From Salaquimonas sp. (GTDB taxonomy: Bacteria; Pseudomonadota; Alphaproteobacteria; Rhizobiales; Rhizobiaceae): a stretch of 64,000 bases of DNA. Position 1 is the first letter of the stretch, and every line of letters begins with the position of its first letter. The notes under the pieces were generated by a model. The model saw only the letters and a list, made by a program, of their open reading frames with translations. It ran no database searches and had not been told where the DNA came from. Made by a program: the position numbers and the translations under genes. Of the stretch, positions 1 through 8,340 are shown one piece after another. The stretch is taken from assembly GCA_022340185.1 (NCBI GenBank), contig JAJDOK010000040.1, positions 20,634-84,633 of the forward strand, written 5' to 3'.

Positions 1-743
1 ATACCGAATTCTAGCGGCATGAAGACACCATTCGGTTTCAGTGCCTTCCTGGCGTGGTCAAAATTCGTTGTACCGGCCGTATCGAAGATCAGGTCGTAGC
101 GCTCGCCGCCTGCTGCGAAATCCTCGGTCCGGTAGTCGATCGAATGATCGGCACCAAGGCTCTTGACCAGATCATGATTCGCCTTGCTGCAAACCGCCGC
201 AACCTCTGCGCCCAGATGCTTTGCGATCTGGACGCCGTAGACGCCGACGCCGCCCGAGGCGGCGGCGACGAGCACCTGGCTGCCCGGCTCCACCTTGCCG
301 AAATCCCTCAAGAAAGCGAGCGCGGTAAGCGCGCCGAATGGCACGGCGGCGGCCTCTTCAAAGTTCAGGTTTTCCGGCTTTTTCGCGATCGCACCGATTT
401 GCGGAATGGCGATTGCCGCTGCGTGGGCGCCGAAACTGGCGCTGAACCCGAAGACTTCATCACCTGTCTTGAACCGCGTGACGTCCGCGCCTGTCTCGAC
501 GATACGACCGGCGAACTCCCCGCCGAGCACCTTGTGGCGCGGCCTGAAGAGCCCCATTATCAAGCGCCCCATCAGCCACATGCCACCGGGAAAGGCCGAG
601 GCACGCACGCGCCAGTCGGCCGTGGTCACCGTGGTGGCGAGGACTTCGACCAGCACCTGGTCGGACTTGATGGCGGGCCGGGCGACATCGCGAATTTCGA
701 CGACATCAGCCGGGCCGTAGCGTTCGTATACGGCCGCTTTCAT
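1..743 (-). CDS. Zinc-independent medium-chain dehydrogenase/quinone oxidoreductase, C-terminus cut by window edge
   Basis: This ORF is open from an ATG at 743 to the window edge, so the track omits it. The 247 visible residues begin MKAAVYERYGPADVV, the start of the MDR (quinone oxidoreductase/NAD(P)-dependent alcohol dehydrogenase) family. A GroES-like half contains VLGGEFAGRIVETG and TGDEVFGF, followed by a Rossmann half with the nucleotide-binding AAASGGVGVYGVQIAK. The catalytic zinc ligands of true alcohol dehydrogenases (GHE motif cysteines) are not apparent, so a zinc-independent, NADPH-linked reductase is more likely. It lies 43 bp downstream of tpiA on the same strand and may be cotranscribed with it. 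The substrate cannot be told from the sequence. Confidence 0.85.
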   Translation of the reverse strand, partial: MKAAVYERYGPADVVEIRDVARPAIKSDQVLVEVLATTVTTADWRVRASAFPGGMWLMGRLIMGLFRPRHKVLGGEFAGRIVETGADVTRFKTGDEVFGFSASFGAHAAAIAIPQIGAIAKKPENLNFEEAAAVPFGALTALAFLRDFGKVEPGSQVLVAAASGGVGVYGVQIAKHLGAEVAAVCSKANHDLVKSLGADHSIDYRTEDFAAGGERYDLIFDTAGTTNFDHARKALKPNGVFMPLEFG

Positions 744-786
744 TGTGTTTCCGTTTGCAGTGTTCTTGTTGGTTCTGTCTGACCGG

Positions 787-1542
787 CTAGCCCGCAGGGC
801 ACGCCGCGCAGATGCCGAGAAAATCGGCCGCCTTCAGGCTGGCGCCGCCGACCAGCGCACCGTCGACATTGGCGACCGCCAGGATTTCCGGGGCGTTGGA
901 AGGCTTGACCGAGCCGCCATAGAGCAGACGCATGGTCTTGCCTGCTTCGCCGAATTTCGCAACGACCTGCTCGCGGATAAATCCATGTGCTTCGGCGATA
1001 TCATCCAGCGTCGGTGTCAATCCGGTGCCGATTGCCCAGACCGGCTCGTAGGCAATGACGATATTCTGATCGCCCGGCAGCGAGCCGGCGAGTTGACTGC
1101 CGAGCACGTCGAGGGTCTTGCCGGACTCGCGTTCGGCGCCGGTCTCGCCGATGCAGACGACGGGCAGCAACCCTGCCCTGAGCGCGGCTTCGGCCTTGGT
1201 GCGAACCAGCGTGTCGCTTTCGCCGTGATCGGTGCGGCGTTCGGAATGGCCGACAATGACGGCGCTGCCGCCGGAATCGGCGATCATTTCGGCCGAAATG
1301 TCGCCGGTATGGGCGCCGGAGGCTTGTGTATGGCAGTCCTGCGCGCCTACGCCAACGCCGCTGTTCAGCGCCGCGGTTGCCGCCCCCGACAGAAGCGTCG
1401 CTGGCACGCAGACCAGCATGTCGAGTTTTTCACGCATCGCCGCGTCATAGCCGGCCGTCATCGCGGCCAGTTCGGCAAGCGAGGCAACGGTTCCGTTCAT
1501 CTTCCAATTGCCCGCGATCAGCGGTTTTGTTCCGGGCGTCAT
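787..1542 (-). CDS. tpiA: Triosephosphate isomerase
   Basis: TpiA interconverts dihydroxyacetone phosphate and glyceraldehyde 3-phosphate in the cytosol. The 251-residue length is normal for the family. The N-terminus carries the catalytic Asn/Lys in AGNWKMNG, the catalytic His sits in VIVGHSERR, the catalytic Glu in [11 protein letters not shown], and the phosphate-binding loop is LLYGGSVKP. The ATG is preceded by a strong AGGAGG at a suitable distance. The gene is divergent from the ppiD-like gene across about 230 bp, and the oxidoreductase follows it on the same strand. Confidence 0.97.
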   Translation of the reverse strand: MTPGTKPLIAGNWKMNGTVASLAELAAMTAGYDAAMREKLDMLVCVPATLLSGAATAALNSGVGVGAQDCHTQASGAHTGDISAEMIADSGGSAVIVGHSERRTDHGESDTLVRTKAEAALRAGLLPVVCIGETGAERESGKTLDVLGSQLAGSLPGDQNIVIAYEPVWAIGTGLTPTLDDIAEAHGFIREQVVAKFGEAGKTMRLLYGGSVKPSNAPEILAVANVDGALVGGASLKAADFLGICAACPAG

Positions 1543-1688
1543 GGCAGCCTCCTCATGGGAAAATCTTCATGGCAGCAATACATGGATATGTAACGCCGTT
1601 TACGCGGCCCGATACGCCAGGTCAAACGTCGATTGCCGGCTTTGCCGATATGCGGTCCGCCGGCGGCCGGCATGCTTCTGTTCGCTTG

Positions 1689-1718
1689 CTTGTTGTGATC
1701 GCGGTATTCTCGCATTAT
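1689..1718 (+). promoter_or_regulatory. Candidate promoter for the ppiD-trp-moa run
   Basis: CTTGTT and CATTAT are separated by 18 bp in the divergent tpiA/ppiD gap, about 55 bp before the ppiD start. This is a moderate match to the alphaproteobacterial housekeeping promoter and was found by eye only. Confidence 0.3.
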
Positions 1719-1772
1719 ACGGGGCGCTTGTCCCTCGAATGCCCGTAAAAGAAGGCTCAAACAGGTAGTTCC

Positions 1773-3674
1773 ATGCTTACAGCCCTGCGTAACGCGACCC
1801 AGAGCGCTTTCGCCAAAATTCTCCTTCTGCTTCTGGTCGCCAGCTTTGCCGTCTGGGGCGCCTCGGGCGCCTTCGTTTCCGGTTCGGGAAGCGCCACGGT
1901 CACATTCGGCAAGACCAATGTAAGCCTGCTCGATCATCGCCTGGCCTACGATCTGCAGCTCAACGCCCTGTCGCGCCAGCTCGGCCAGAGAATATCGCGC
2001 GAACAGGCGAAGAATTTCGGCATCGAGCAATCCGTGCTGACCCAGATCATCGCCGGCGCGGTGCTCGATGAAAACGCCCGGCAGATGGGCATGGGCATTT
2101 CCAATGACGAACTCGCCGCAATGATCGGCGACGACCCCGCTTTCAGGGATTCGACGGGCCGGTTTTCACGCCTGGCGCTGGAAAACGTGCTTCGCCAGGT
2201 CGGCATGCGCCAGGAGGACTACCTGCGCAATCGCAAGGCCGTCGCCGTACGCCGCCAGTTCGTCGACGCCGTTGCCGACAACGCAGCGACGCCAACCGCT
2301 TTCTTCGATGCTTTCGGCGTCTACCAGGCGCAAAAGCGCGTCCTGGATTACGTGACGGTCGGCGCCAACGCCGTTACCGACAAACCTGTGCCCACCGACA
2401 GCGATATCTCGGCCTATTACGATGCTCACAAGCGCGACTACGTGGCGCCGGAATACCGCAAGATGACGATCGTCCGCCTGACAGCGGAGGATATTTCGCG
2501 TCCGGACCTGATCGACCAAGCCGATGTCGCCAAGGATTACGACGCCAACAGGGCGAAGTACACGACCGAGGAACGCCGCCATGTGCAACAGCTCGTCTTC
2601 AAGGATCGGGCCGAGGCCGAGGCGGCGCTGAAGCGCATTCGCGACGGTGAATTCTTCGACACCATCGTCACCGAAATGGGACGCAAGCCGGAAGACATCG
2701 ACCTCGGCACGGTGACGAAGAAACAGATTCCCGATGTCAATGTCGCCAATGCCGCCTTCGGCCTCGAATTGAACGAGGTCAGCGATATCGTTGACGGCAT
2801 TTTCGGGCCGGTCCTTCTGCGTGTCGTCGAAATCGACCCACAGGAAGTCAAGCCGCTTGCCGATGTGTCCGATGAAATCCGCAAGAAGCTGGCGCTCGAC
2901 AAGGCGACCGAAGACCTTTTCGATGTCCATGACCGGCTGGAAGACGAACGTGCTGCCGGCGAAACGCTGGCGCAAGCGGCAAAGAATGTTGGCCTGACCC
3001 CCCGCATGATCGATGAAGTCGATGCACAGGGCAAGGCACCGGATAATAGCGAAGTCAAGGATATACCAGAAAAAGATAAACTGCTTTCTGAAGCATTTCA
3101 GACCGATCCCGGCGTCGAGACAGACCCCATTCCCATCGGTTCATCCGGTTTTGTCTGGTATGAGGTCGAGGATGTGACGCCTGAGCGCCAGAAGCCGCTC
3201 GACGAGGTGCGCGACCAGGTTGTCGCTGCCTGGACCGGGGAGGCGATCGCGAAAAAGGTCGCTGAAATCGCCGATACCATCCGCGACCGAGTCGAAAAGG
3301 GCGAGGATTTCGCCAACGTGGCGGGCGAATTGCTGCCGGCCAATGCAGACGGCACGCCGGCTGGCATCAAGACGAGTCCCGAACTGGCCCGCAGCGACAC
3401 CAATGATCAGCTCGCGCGCGACGCGGTAACGGCCGCCTTCTCGATCCCCGAAAACGCGGTGACCGTCGCACCGGGCGCCAAGGCTCCGTCGCGCGTCGTG
3501 CTCAAGGTCGTCAAGGTTATCGACGGCACGCCGGAGCCGACGCCCGATTCGGTCAAACAGCAGGTCGACAATGCCGTATCGGAAGACATGATCGGTGCCC
3601 TCATCGCGGATTTTCAGTCACGCGGCGAGGTCAGGATCAACGAGCGGGCGATCAACACCGCCCTGAACTTCTAG
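1773..3674 (+). CDS. PpiD/SurA-like periplasmic peptidyl-prolyl isomerase
   Basis: This is a 633-residue membrane-anchored foldase of the SurA_N/PpiD type. A short cytoplasmic N-terminus is followed by one hydrophobic span (about residues 14-33, [20 protein letters not shown]), then a long periplasmic part. That part contains a SurA-like chaperone region (about 40-230) and a parvulin-like rotamase region near residues 255-370 ([22 protein letters not shown]). Substrates are expected to be outer-membrane and secreted proteins in transit. It is placed directly before trpD, an arrangement common in rhizobia. PpiD parvulin domains are often catalytically weak, so chaperone function may dominate. 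The match is to the family rather than to a characterised orthologue. Confidence 0.85.
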   Translation: MLTALRNATQSAFAKILLLLLVASFAVWGASGAFVSGSGSATVTFGKTNVSLLDHRLAYDLQLNALSRQLGQRISREQAKNFGIEQSVLTQIIAGAVLDENARQMGMGISNDELAAMIGDDPAFRDSTGRFSRLALENVLRQVGMRQEDYLRNRKAVAVRRQFVDAVADNAATPTAFFDAFGVYQAQKRVLDYVTVGANAVTDKPVPTDSDISAYYDAHKRDYVAPEYRKMTIVRLTAEDISRPDLIDQADVAKDYDANRAKYTTEERRHVQQLVFKDRAEAEAALKRIRDGEFFDTIVTEMGRKPEDIDLGTVTKKQIPDVNVANAAFGLELNEVSDIVDGIFGPVLLRVVEIDPQEVKPLADVSDEIRKKLALDKATEDLFDVHDRLEDERAAGETLAQAAKNVGLTPRMIDEVDAQGKAPDNSEVKDIPEKDKLLSEAFQTDPGVETDPIPIGSSGFVWYEVEDVTPERQKPLDEVRDQVVAAWTGEAIAKKVAEIADTIRDRVEKGEDFANVAGELLPANADGTPAGIKTSPELARSDTNDQLARDAVTAAFSIPENAVTVAPGAKAPSRVVLKVVKVIDGTPEPTPDSVKQQVDNAVSEDMIGALIADFQSRGEVRINERAINTALNF

Positions 3675-3700
3675 TCTGAATTCAAGGGCCTGGGTTTTCA

Positions 3701-3720
3701 GGCCAATCAGGGCCAATCAG
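3701..3720. repeat. Two tandem 10-bp units in the ppiD-trpD gap
   Basis: GGCCAATCAG occurs twice head to tail and is followed by the related GGTCAGGGTC. It lies in the 79-bp gap before trpD. It is probably a slippage product, and no regulatory structure was recognised. Confidence 0.6.
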
Positions 3721-3753
3721 GGTCAGGGTCCAGTCAAGGGAAGCGCTGCTTTC

Positions 3754-4773
3754 ATGAGTGATCTGAAAAGCTTTATCGCCAAGGTCGCCGACGGTGCTTC
3801 GCTCGACCGCGAGGAAACAGGCGAGGCGTTCTCTATCCTGATGTCGGGCGAGGCGACGCCATCGCAGATCGGCGGCCTGTTGATGGCGATGCGCGTTCGC
3901 GGCGAGACCGAGGAGGAATTCGCCGGCGCCATTGACGCCATGCGGGCGAAAATGCTCCCCGTCGATGCGCCTGACGACGCCATCGATATCGTCGGCACAG
4001 GCGGTGACGCCAAGGGTTCGCTGAACATCTCCACGGCATCGGCGTTTGTTGCTGCCGGCTGTGGCGTCAAGATCGCCAAGCACGGCAACCGTGCGCTGTC
4101 GTCGAAATCGGGCGCCGCCGACGTGCTGATGGCCCTGGGTGTCGACATCGAACTGTCACCGGACCAGATCACCGATTGCATCGAGGATGCCGGTGTCGGG
4201 TTCATGTTCGCCCCGGCGCACCATCCGGCGATGCGCCATGTCGGCCCGACCCGGGTGGAACTAGGCACCCGCACCATCTTCAACCTGCTCGGACCGATGT
4301 GCAATCCGGCCGGCGTTAGGCGCCAGCTCCTCGGGGTGTTTTCGCCGAAATGGCTGATCGAGATCGCCAAGGTGCTGGGCGAACTGGGATCGGAAAAGGT
4401 CTGGGTCGTCCATGGCGGCGGCTTCGACGAGATCACGATCACCGGACCGACGCATGTCGCCGCGCTCGAGGGCGGTCACGTCAGGGCTTTCGACATCACG
4501 CCCGAGGAAGTGGGGCTGGAAATCGCCCCGGCCGAGGCGATCGCCGGCGGCGACGCCGAATACAATGCCAGGGCACTGAGAAACCTGCTGGAGGGCAGAC
4601 CCTCGGCCTATCGCGACATGGTTCTGATGAATGCTGCGGCCGCTTTGGTCGTCGCCGACAAGGCAAAGGATCTGGCGCAAGGTGTTCGGCTTGCCAGTGA
4701 TGCGATCGATTCAGGCGCGGCGAAGGCCGTGCTCGAAAAACTGGTAGCCGTCTCCAATCAGGGACGGGTCTGA
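3754..4773 (+). CDS. trpD: Anthranilate phosphoribosyltransferase
   Basis: TrpD transfers phosphoribose from PRPP to anthranilate, the second committed step of tryptophan synthesis. At 339 residues it is full length. The glycine-rich PRPP loop is [16 protein letters not shown], and [12 protein letters not shown] and the LLGPMCNPA segment are diagnostic. Its stop overlaps the trpC start by one base (TGATG), so trpD and trpC are translationally coupled. No leader peptide or attenuator was seen in front of it. Confidence 0.97.
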   Translation: MSDLKSFIAKVADGASLDREETGEAFSILMSGEATPSQIGGLLMAMRVRGETEEEFAGAIDAMRAKMLPVDAPDDAIDIVGTGGDAKGSLNISTASAFVAAGCGVKIAKHGNRALSSKSGAADVLMALGVDIELSPDQITDCIEDAGVGFMFAPAHHPAMRHVGPTRVELGTRTIFNLLGPMCNPAGVRRQLLGVFSPKWLIEIAKVLGELGSEKVWVVHGGGFDEITITGPTHVAALEGGHVRAFDITPEEVGLEIAPAEAIAGGDAEYNARALRNLLEGRPSAYRDMVLMNAAAALVVADKAKDLAQGVRLASDAIDSGAAKAVLEKLVAVSNQGRV

Positions 4774-5591
4774 TGGCTGATATTCTGCGGAAGATCGAAG
4801 CCTACAAACGCGAGGAGATCGCTGCGGCCAAATCGGCGGTGCCACTGGCCGAACTGCGCGCACGCCTCAACGATGCCGAAAAGCCGCGCGGCTTTGTTTC
4901 CGCACTGGCTGCACGCCATGCGGCGGGCGACTATGCGCTGATCGCCGAGATCAAGAAGGCAAGCCCGTCGAAAGGCCTGATCCGTGCCGATTTCGATCCG
5001 CCGGCACTTGCCAGAGCCTATGAGGAAGGCGGCGCGGCCTGTCTTTCCGTACTGACCGATGCGCCGTCCTTTCAGGGTGCGCCGGAATTTCTCACCAAGG
5101 CTCGTGCGGCGGTGTTGCTGCCGGCACTGCGCAAGGATTTCCTGTTCGATCCCTATCAGGTCTACGAAGCCCGCGCCTGGGGCGCCGACTGCATCCTGGT
5201 GATCATGGCGGCCGTCGACAACGCAACCGCGATGGCGCTCGAGGAAACGGCCTTCGAACTGGGCATGGATGTCCTGGTCGAGGTCCATGACGAGACCGAG
5301 ACCGACCGCGCGCTCGAGCACATGGCCTCGAAGCTGATCGGCATCAACAATCGCGATCTGAAGACCTTCGTCACCACGCTGGAGACGAGCGAGAAGCTCG
5401 CCCCGCTCATTCCGGATAACCGCATCGTCGTCGGCGAAAGCGGCCTGTTCACCCCAGCCGATCTGGCCAGACTTGCGCGTGCGGATGTCCGCACCTTCCT
5501 GATTGGCGAAAGCCTGATGCGCCAGGACGATGTCGCCGCCGCCACGCGAGCGCTTCTGGCCGATCCCCTGCCCGCGCAAAACGCGGCGTAA
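4773..5591 (+). CDS. trpC: Indole-3-glycerol phosphate synthase
   Basis: TrpC closes the indole ring of 1-(2-carboxyphenylamino)-1-deoxyribulose 5-phosphate. The 272-residue protein is a single TrpC domain without a TrpF fusion. It shows the catalytic-lysine segment [11 protein letters not shown], then [23 protein letters not shown] and [12 protein letters not shown] of the TIM barrel. It is coupled to trpD by a one-base overlap and followed three bases later by moaC, so tryptophan and molybdopterin genes share a transcript. Confidence 0.97.
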   Translation: MADILRKIEAYKREEIAAAKSAVPLAELRARLNDAEKPRGFVSALAARHAAGDYALIAEIKKASPSKGLIRADFDPPALARAYEEGGAACLSVLTDAPSFQGAPEFLTKARAAVLLPALRKDFLFDPYQVYEARAWGADCILVIMAAVDNATAMALEETAFELGMDVLVEVHDETETDRALEHMASKLIGINNRDLKTFVTTLETSEKLAPLIPDNRIVVGESGLFTPADLARLARADVRTFLIGESLMRQDDVAAATRALLADPLPAQNAA

Positions 5592-5594
5592 AAG

Positions 5595-6080
5595 ATGTCG
5601 GACAAGCTCACCCATCTGTCGGCATCGGGCGAAGCCAGCATGGTCGATGTCGGCGACAAGCCGGTGACCGTGCGCGAGGCGACGGCCGCGGGCGCGGTGC
5701 GCATGAAGCCCGAAACGCTGAAGATGATCCTATCCGGCAATGCAAAGAAGGGCGACGTCATGGCCGTCGCGCGTATCGCCGGCATCATGGCCGCCAAGAA
5801 GACCTCCGACCTGATCCCGCTATGCCATCCGCTGACGCTGACCAGGGTCGACATCGGTATCGAACCGGACGAGGCCCTGCCGGGCCTGCAGGTCACGGCG
5901 ATGGTCCGCGTTTCCGGCCAGACCGGCGTCGAGATGGAGGCGCTGACGGCCTGCTCGGTCGCCTGCCTGACCATTTACGACATGGCCAAGGCCGTCGATC
6001 GCGGCATGGAGATCGTCTCCGTGCGTCTCATCGAGAAGAAGGGCGGCAAATCCGGCCACTGGGTTGCGGAAAACGGCTGA
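5595..6080 (+). CDS. moaC: Cyclic pyranopterin monophosphate synthase accessory protein
   Basis: MoaC converts the MoaA product 3',8-cyclo-7,8-dihydro-GTP to cyclic pyranopterin monophosphate in molybdenum cofactor synthesis. At 161 residues it is the normal length. Family hallmarks are the N-terminal [19 protein letters not shown], the LIPLCHPL motif, the GVEMEALTA segment and the [10 protein letters not shown] segment. It sits tightly between trpC and moeA. MoaA was not found in this window. Confidence 0.97.
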   Translation: MSDKLTHLSASGEASMVDVGDKPVTVREATAAGAVRMKPETLKMILSGNAKKGDVMAVARIAGIMAAKKTSDLIPLCHPLTLTRVDIGIEPDEALPGLQVTAMVRVSGQTGVEMEALTACSVACLTIYDMAKAVDRGMEIVSVRLIEKKGGKSGHWVAENG

Positions 6081-6084
6081 TCCG

Positions 6085-7329
6085 ATGCGAACCGGTCTCG
6101 TTCCTGTCCCCGAAGCGCTTGAACTGGTACTGGCCGCCGCCGCGCCCCAGGGCGAGGAGACCGTGGCGCTGAAAGACGCCGCCTTTCGTGTGCTCTCGCG
6201 CGATCTGGCAGCCAAGCGCACCCAGCCGCCTTTTGCCGCTTCCGCGATGGACGGTTATGCCGTGCGCGCCGACGATGTCGCCGCCCCGCCGGCCGAACTG
6301 CGTGTCATCGGCACATCCGCCGCCGGTCATCCGTTCGGGGGGGCGCTTGGCGCGGGCGAAGCTGTCCGCATCTTCACCGGCGCATCGGTGCCCGCCGGCG
6401 CCGACACCGTCATCATCCAGGAAAACACGCAAGCCGATGACAACAGCGTTACCATCGAAAAGGGCGAAGCCAAAGGGCGGCACATCCGTGTCGCCGGCCT
6501 CGATTTCAGGGAGGGTGATGTCCTTTTGAAGCGCGGCACGGTGCTCGGGCCGCAGCAATTGTCGCTTGCCGCCTCGATGAACCATGCCCGTCTGCCGGTC
6601 TACGCCCGACCGAAGGTGGCGTTGATCGCGACCGGTGACGAACTGGTCATGCCGGGCGAGACTCTGCACGACGGCGCAATCATCGCCTCCAACACTTTCG
6701 GCATCGCCGCAATCATCGAGGCGGCTGGTGGCGAGGTGCTTGACATGGGTCCGGAAACAGAGATCGTCGAGGACGACGCCGAGACGCTGACCACCGCCTT
6801 CGTCAAGGCGATGGCGGCCGGTGCACGGCTGATCGTCTCCACCGGCGGCGCTTCGGTCGGCGACCACGATCTGATCAAGCCGGTACTGCTCTCGCTCGGC
6901 GCGAAGTTCGATTTCGAGAAACTCGCCATGCGCCCGGGCAAGCCGCTGATCTGCGGCCATATCGACCGCGACGGCGACACCGTTCGCGTCATGGGCCTTG
7001 CCGGCAATCCGGTGTCGAGCCTGGTCGCCGCCCATGTTTTCGTGCGCCCGCTCGTCTCGCTGCTCGCCGGCCGGCCCGCGCAGACGGCAAGGCCGGTCTC
7101 CGCCGTGCTCGGTTGCGCCCTGCCGGCCAATGACGAGCGCGAGGACTATGTGCGTGCCTCCGCCACACGCCGCGACGATGGCACGCTGGTGGTCGAACCC
7201 CTGCCCGTGCAGGACAGTTCCATGCTTGCCTTTCTGGCGCGCGCCGACGTTCTGCTGATCCGTCCGGTCAGGGCGCCCGAAGCCGCCATGGGCGATCCCT
7301 GCAAGGTTATCCTGCTGCGCGAAATCTGA
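6085..7329 (+). CDS. moeA: Molybdopterin molybdenumtransferase
   Basis: MoeA inserts molybdate into adenylylated molybdopterin. The track begins at an upstream TTG inside moaC. The ATG at 6085, four bases after the moaC stop, gives the typical start MRTGLVPVPEALE and a 414-residue protein. MoeA features include AMDGYAVRADDV, RIFTGASVPAGADTV, the MoCF-fold ALIATGDELV and STGGASVGDHD, and the C-terminal domain IV. moaC and moeA are adjacent here, as in many alphaproteobacteria. Confidence 0.95.
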   Translation: MRTGLVPVPEALELVLAAAAPQGEETVALKDAAFRVLSRDLAAKRTQPPFAASAMDGYAVRADDVAAPPAELRVIGTSAAGHPFGGALGAGEAVRIFTGASVPAGADTVIIQENTQADDNSVTIEKGEAKGRHIRVAGLDFREGDVLLKRGTVLGPQQLSLAASMNHARLPVYARPKVALIATGDELVMPGETLHDGAIIASNTFGIAAIIEAAGGEVLDMGPETEIVEDDAETLTTAFVKAMAAGARLIVSTGGASVGDHDLIKPVLLSLGAKFDFEKLAMRPGKPLICGHIDRDGDTVRVMGLAGNPVSSLVAAHVFVRPLVSLLAGRPAQTARPVSAVLGCALPANDEREDYVRASATRRDDGTLVVEPLPVQDSSMLAFLARADVLLIRPVRAPEAAMGDPCKVILLREI

Positions 7330-7356
7330 GACAATTCAAGGCTTTCACATTTTGTT

Positions 7357-7403
7357 CTTGCGGAACATGTCGCGAACATGTTAATTATGTTCGTGATTTG
7401 TTT
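7357..7403 (+). promoter_or_regulatory. lexA promoter with LexA operator in the spacer
   Basis: The element CTTGCG at 7357 and GTTAAT at 7380 are 17 bp apart. The spacer contains GAACATGTCGCGAAC (7363-7377), which on the other strand is GTTC-N7-GTTC, the perfect alphaproteobacterial LexA box. Additional half-sites surround it: GTTC at 7354 and GTTC-N7-GTTT at 7389-7403. The arrangement predicts autorepression of lexA, with a leader of about 175 nt. Confidence 0.8.
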
Positions 7404-7471
7404 CAGTTGTCCCACGGGTTACTCCGTACGGCGGGGCAATTGGCGGCGAATGAACCGGTACTTTCATGAAG

Positions 7472-7497
7472 CCAGCCCTGCATGCCGGCCCTGCATG
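7472..7497. repeat. Imperfect 13-bp tandem duplication in the lexA leader
   Basis: CCAGCCCTGCATG is followed at once by CCGGCCCTGCATG, one mismatch apart, between the operator and the lexA start. Its role is unknown. Confidence 0.6.
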
Positions 7498-7567
7498 AAG
7501 GAAACTGGCTGCGAGGAACGGCCCTGTTGTTGCCTTGTTGCGAAAGGCGGGGCCAGGGAGAACAAAT

Positions 7568-8308
7568 ATGCTGACCCGCAAACAGCACGAACTGCTCATC
7601 TTCATCCACGAACGCTTGCAGGAGGAAGGCGTGCCGCCGTCCTTCGATGAAATGAAGGATGCGCTCGACCTGAAATCGAAATCCGGCATCCACCGCCTGA
7701 TCACGGCGCTGGAGGAACGCGGCTTCATCCGCCGCTTGCCCAATCGTGCGCGGGCGCTCGAAGTCATCCGCCTTCCCGAGGGCTATGGCGCCGAACAGGC
7801 TCCGCGGGCAAGCGAGCGCCCGCGCGGTTTCTCGCCCAGCGTCATTCGCGGCGATCTCGACCGCGCGCCGGCCGAACCGCGCGAGACCGGGAGGCCAAGT
7901 CCTGCCAGCATCGAAGACGGCGAGGTTTCCATTTCCATTCCGGTGATGGGCCGCATCGCCGCCGGCGTACCGATCTCCGCCATCCAGGACCATACGCATA
8001 ACGTATCGGTACCACCCGACATGATCGGCCTGGGCACGCACTATGCGCTGACGGTGAACGGTGATTCCATGATCGAGGCCGGCATATTCGACGGCGACAC
8101 TGCGATCATCCGCCAGACCAATTCGGCCGAAGCCGGTGACATCATCGTCGCCCTCGTCGATGAAGAGGAAGCGACGTTGAAACGGCTGCGCCGCAAGGGT
8201 GCCTCCATCGCGCTGGAAGCGGCCAATCCGGCCTACGAGACCCGTATCTTCAGCCAGGACCGCGTCAAGGTACAGGGCCGGCTGGTTGGCCTGATGAGAC
8301 GTTACTGA
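7568..8308 (+). CDS. lexA: SOS-response repressor LexA
   Basis: LexA represses DNA-damage genes and cleaves itself when RecA is activated. The track start at 7535 adds a leader; the ATG at 7568 gives [17 protein letters not shown], the conserved LexA start, and 246 residues, typical of rhizobial LexA. A winged helix-turn-helix occupies about residues 1-65. The Ala-Gly cleavage site lies in [10 protein letters not shown], the catalytic serine in [10 protein letters not shown], and the catalytic lysine in [11 protein letters not shown] perfect operator lies in its own promoter, and two further perfect LexA boxes occur in this window upstream of dnaE. The gene is convergent with comEC. Confidence 0.97.
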   Translation: MLTRKQHELLIFIHERLQEEGVPPSFDEMKDALDLKSKSGIHRLITALEERGFIRRLPNRARALEVIRLPEGYGAEQAPRASERPRGFSPSVIRGDLDRAPAEPRETGRPSPASIEDGEVSISIPVMGRIAAGVPISAIQDHTHNVSVPPDMIGLGTHYALTVNGDSMIEAGIFDGDTAIIRQTNSAEAGDIIVALVDEEEATLKRLRRKGASIALEAANPAYETRIFSQDRVKVQGRLVGLMRRY

Positions 8309-8340
8309 TCGGGCTGCCGGCTTTCTGCCAGTCCTGCTGG

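Noticed and set aside
3675-3753. Tryptophan attenuator or leader peptide before trpD
   Set aside because: The gap is only 79 bp and has no Trp-codon leader ORF or alternative hairpins, only a 10-bp tandem repeat.
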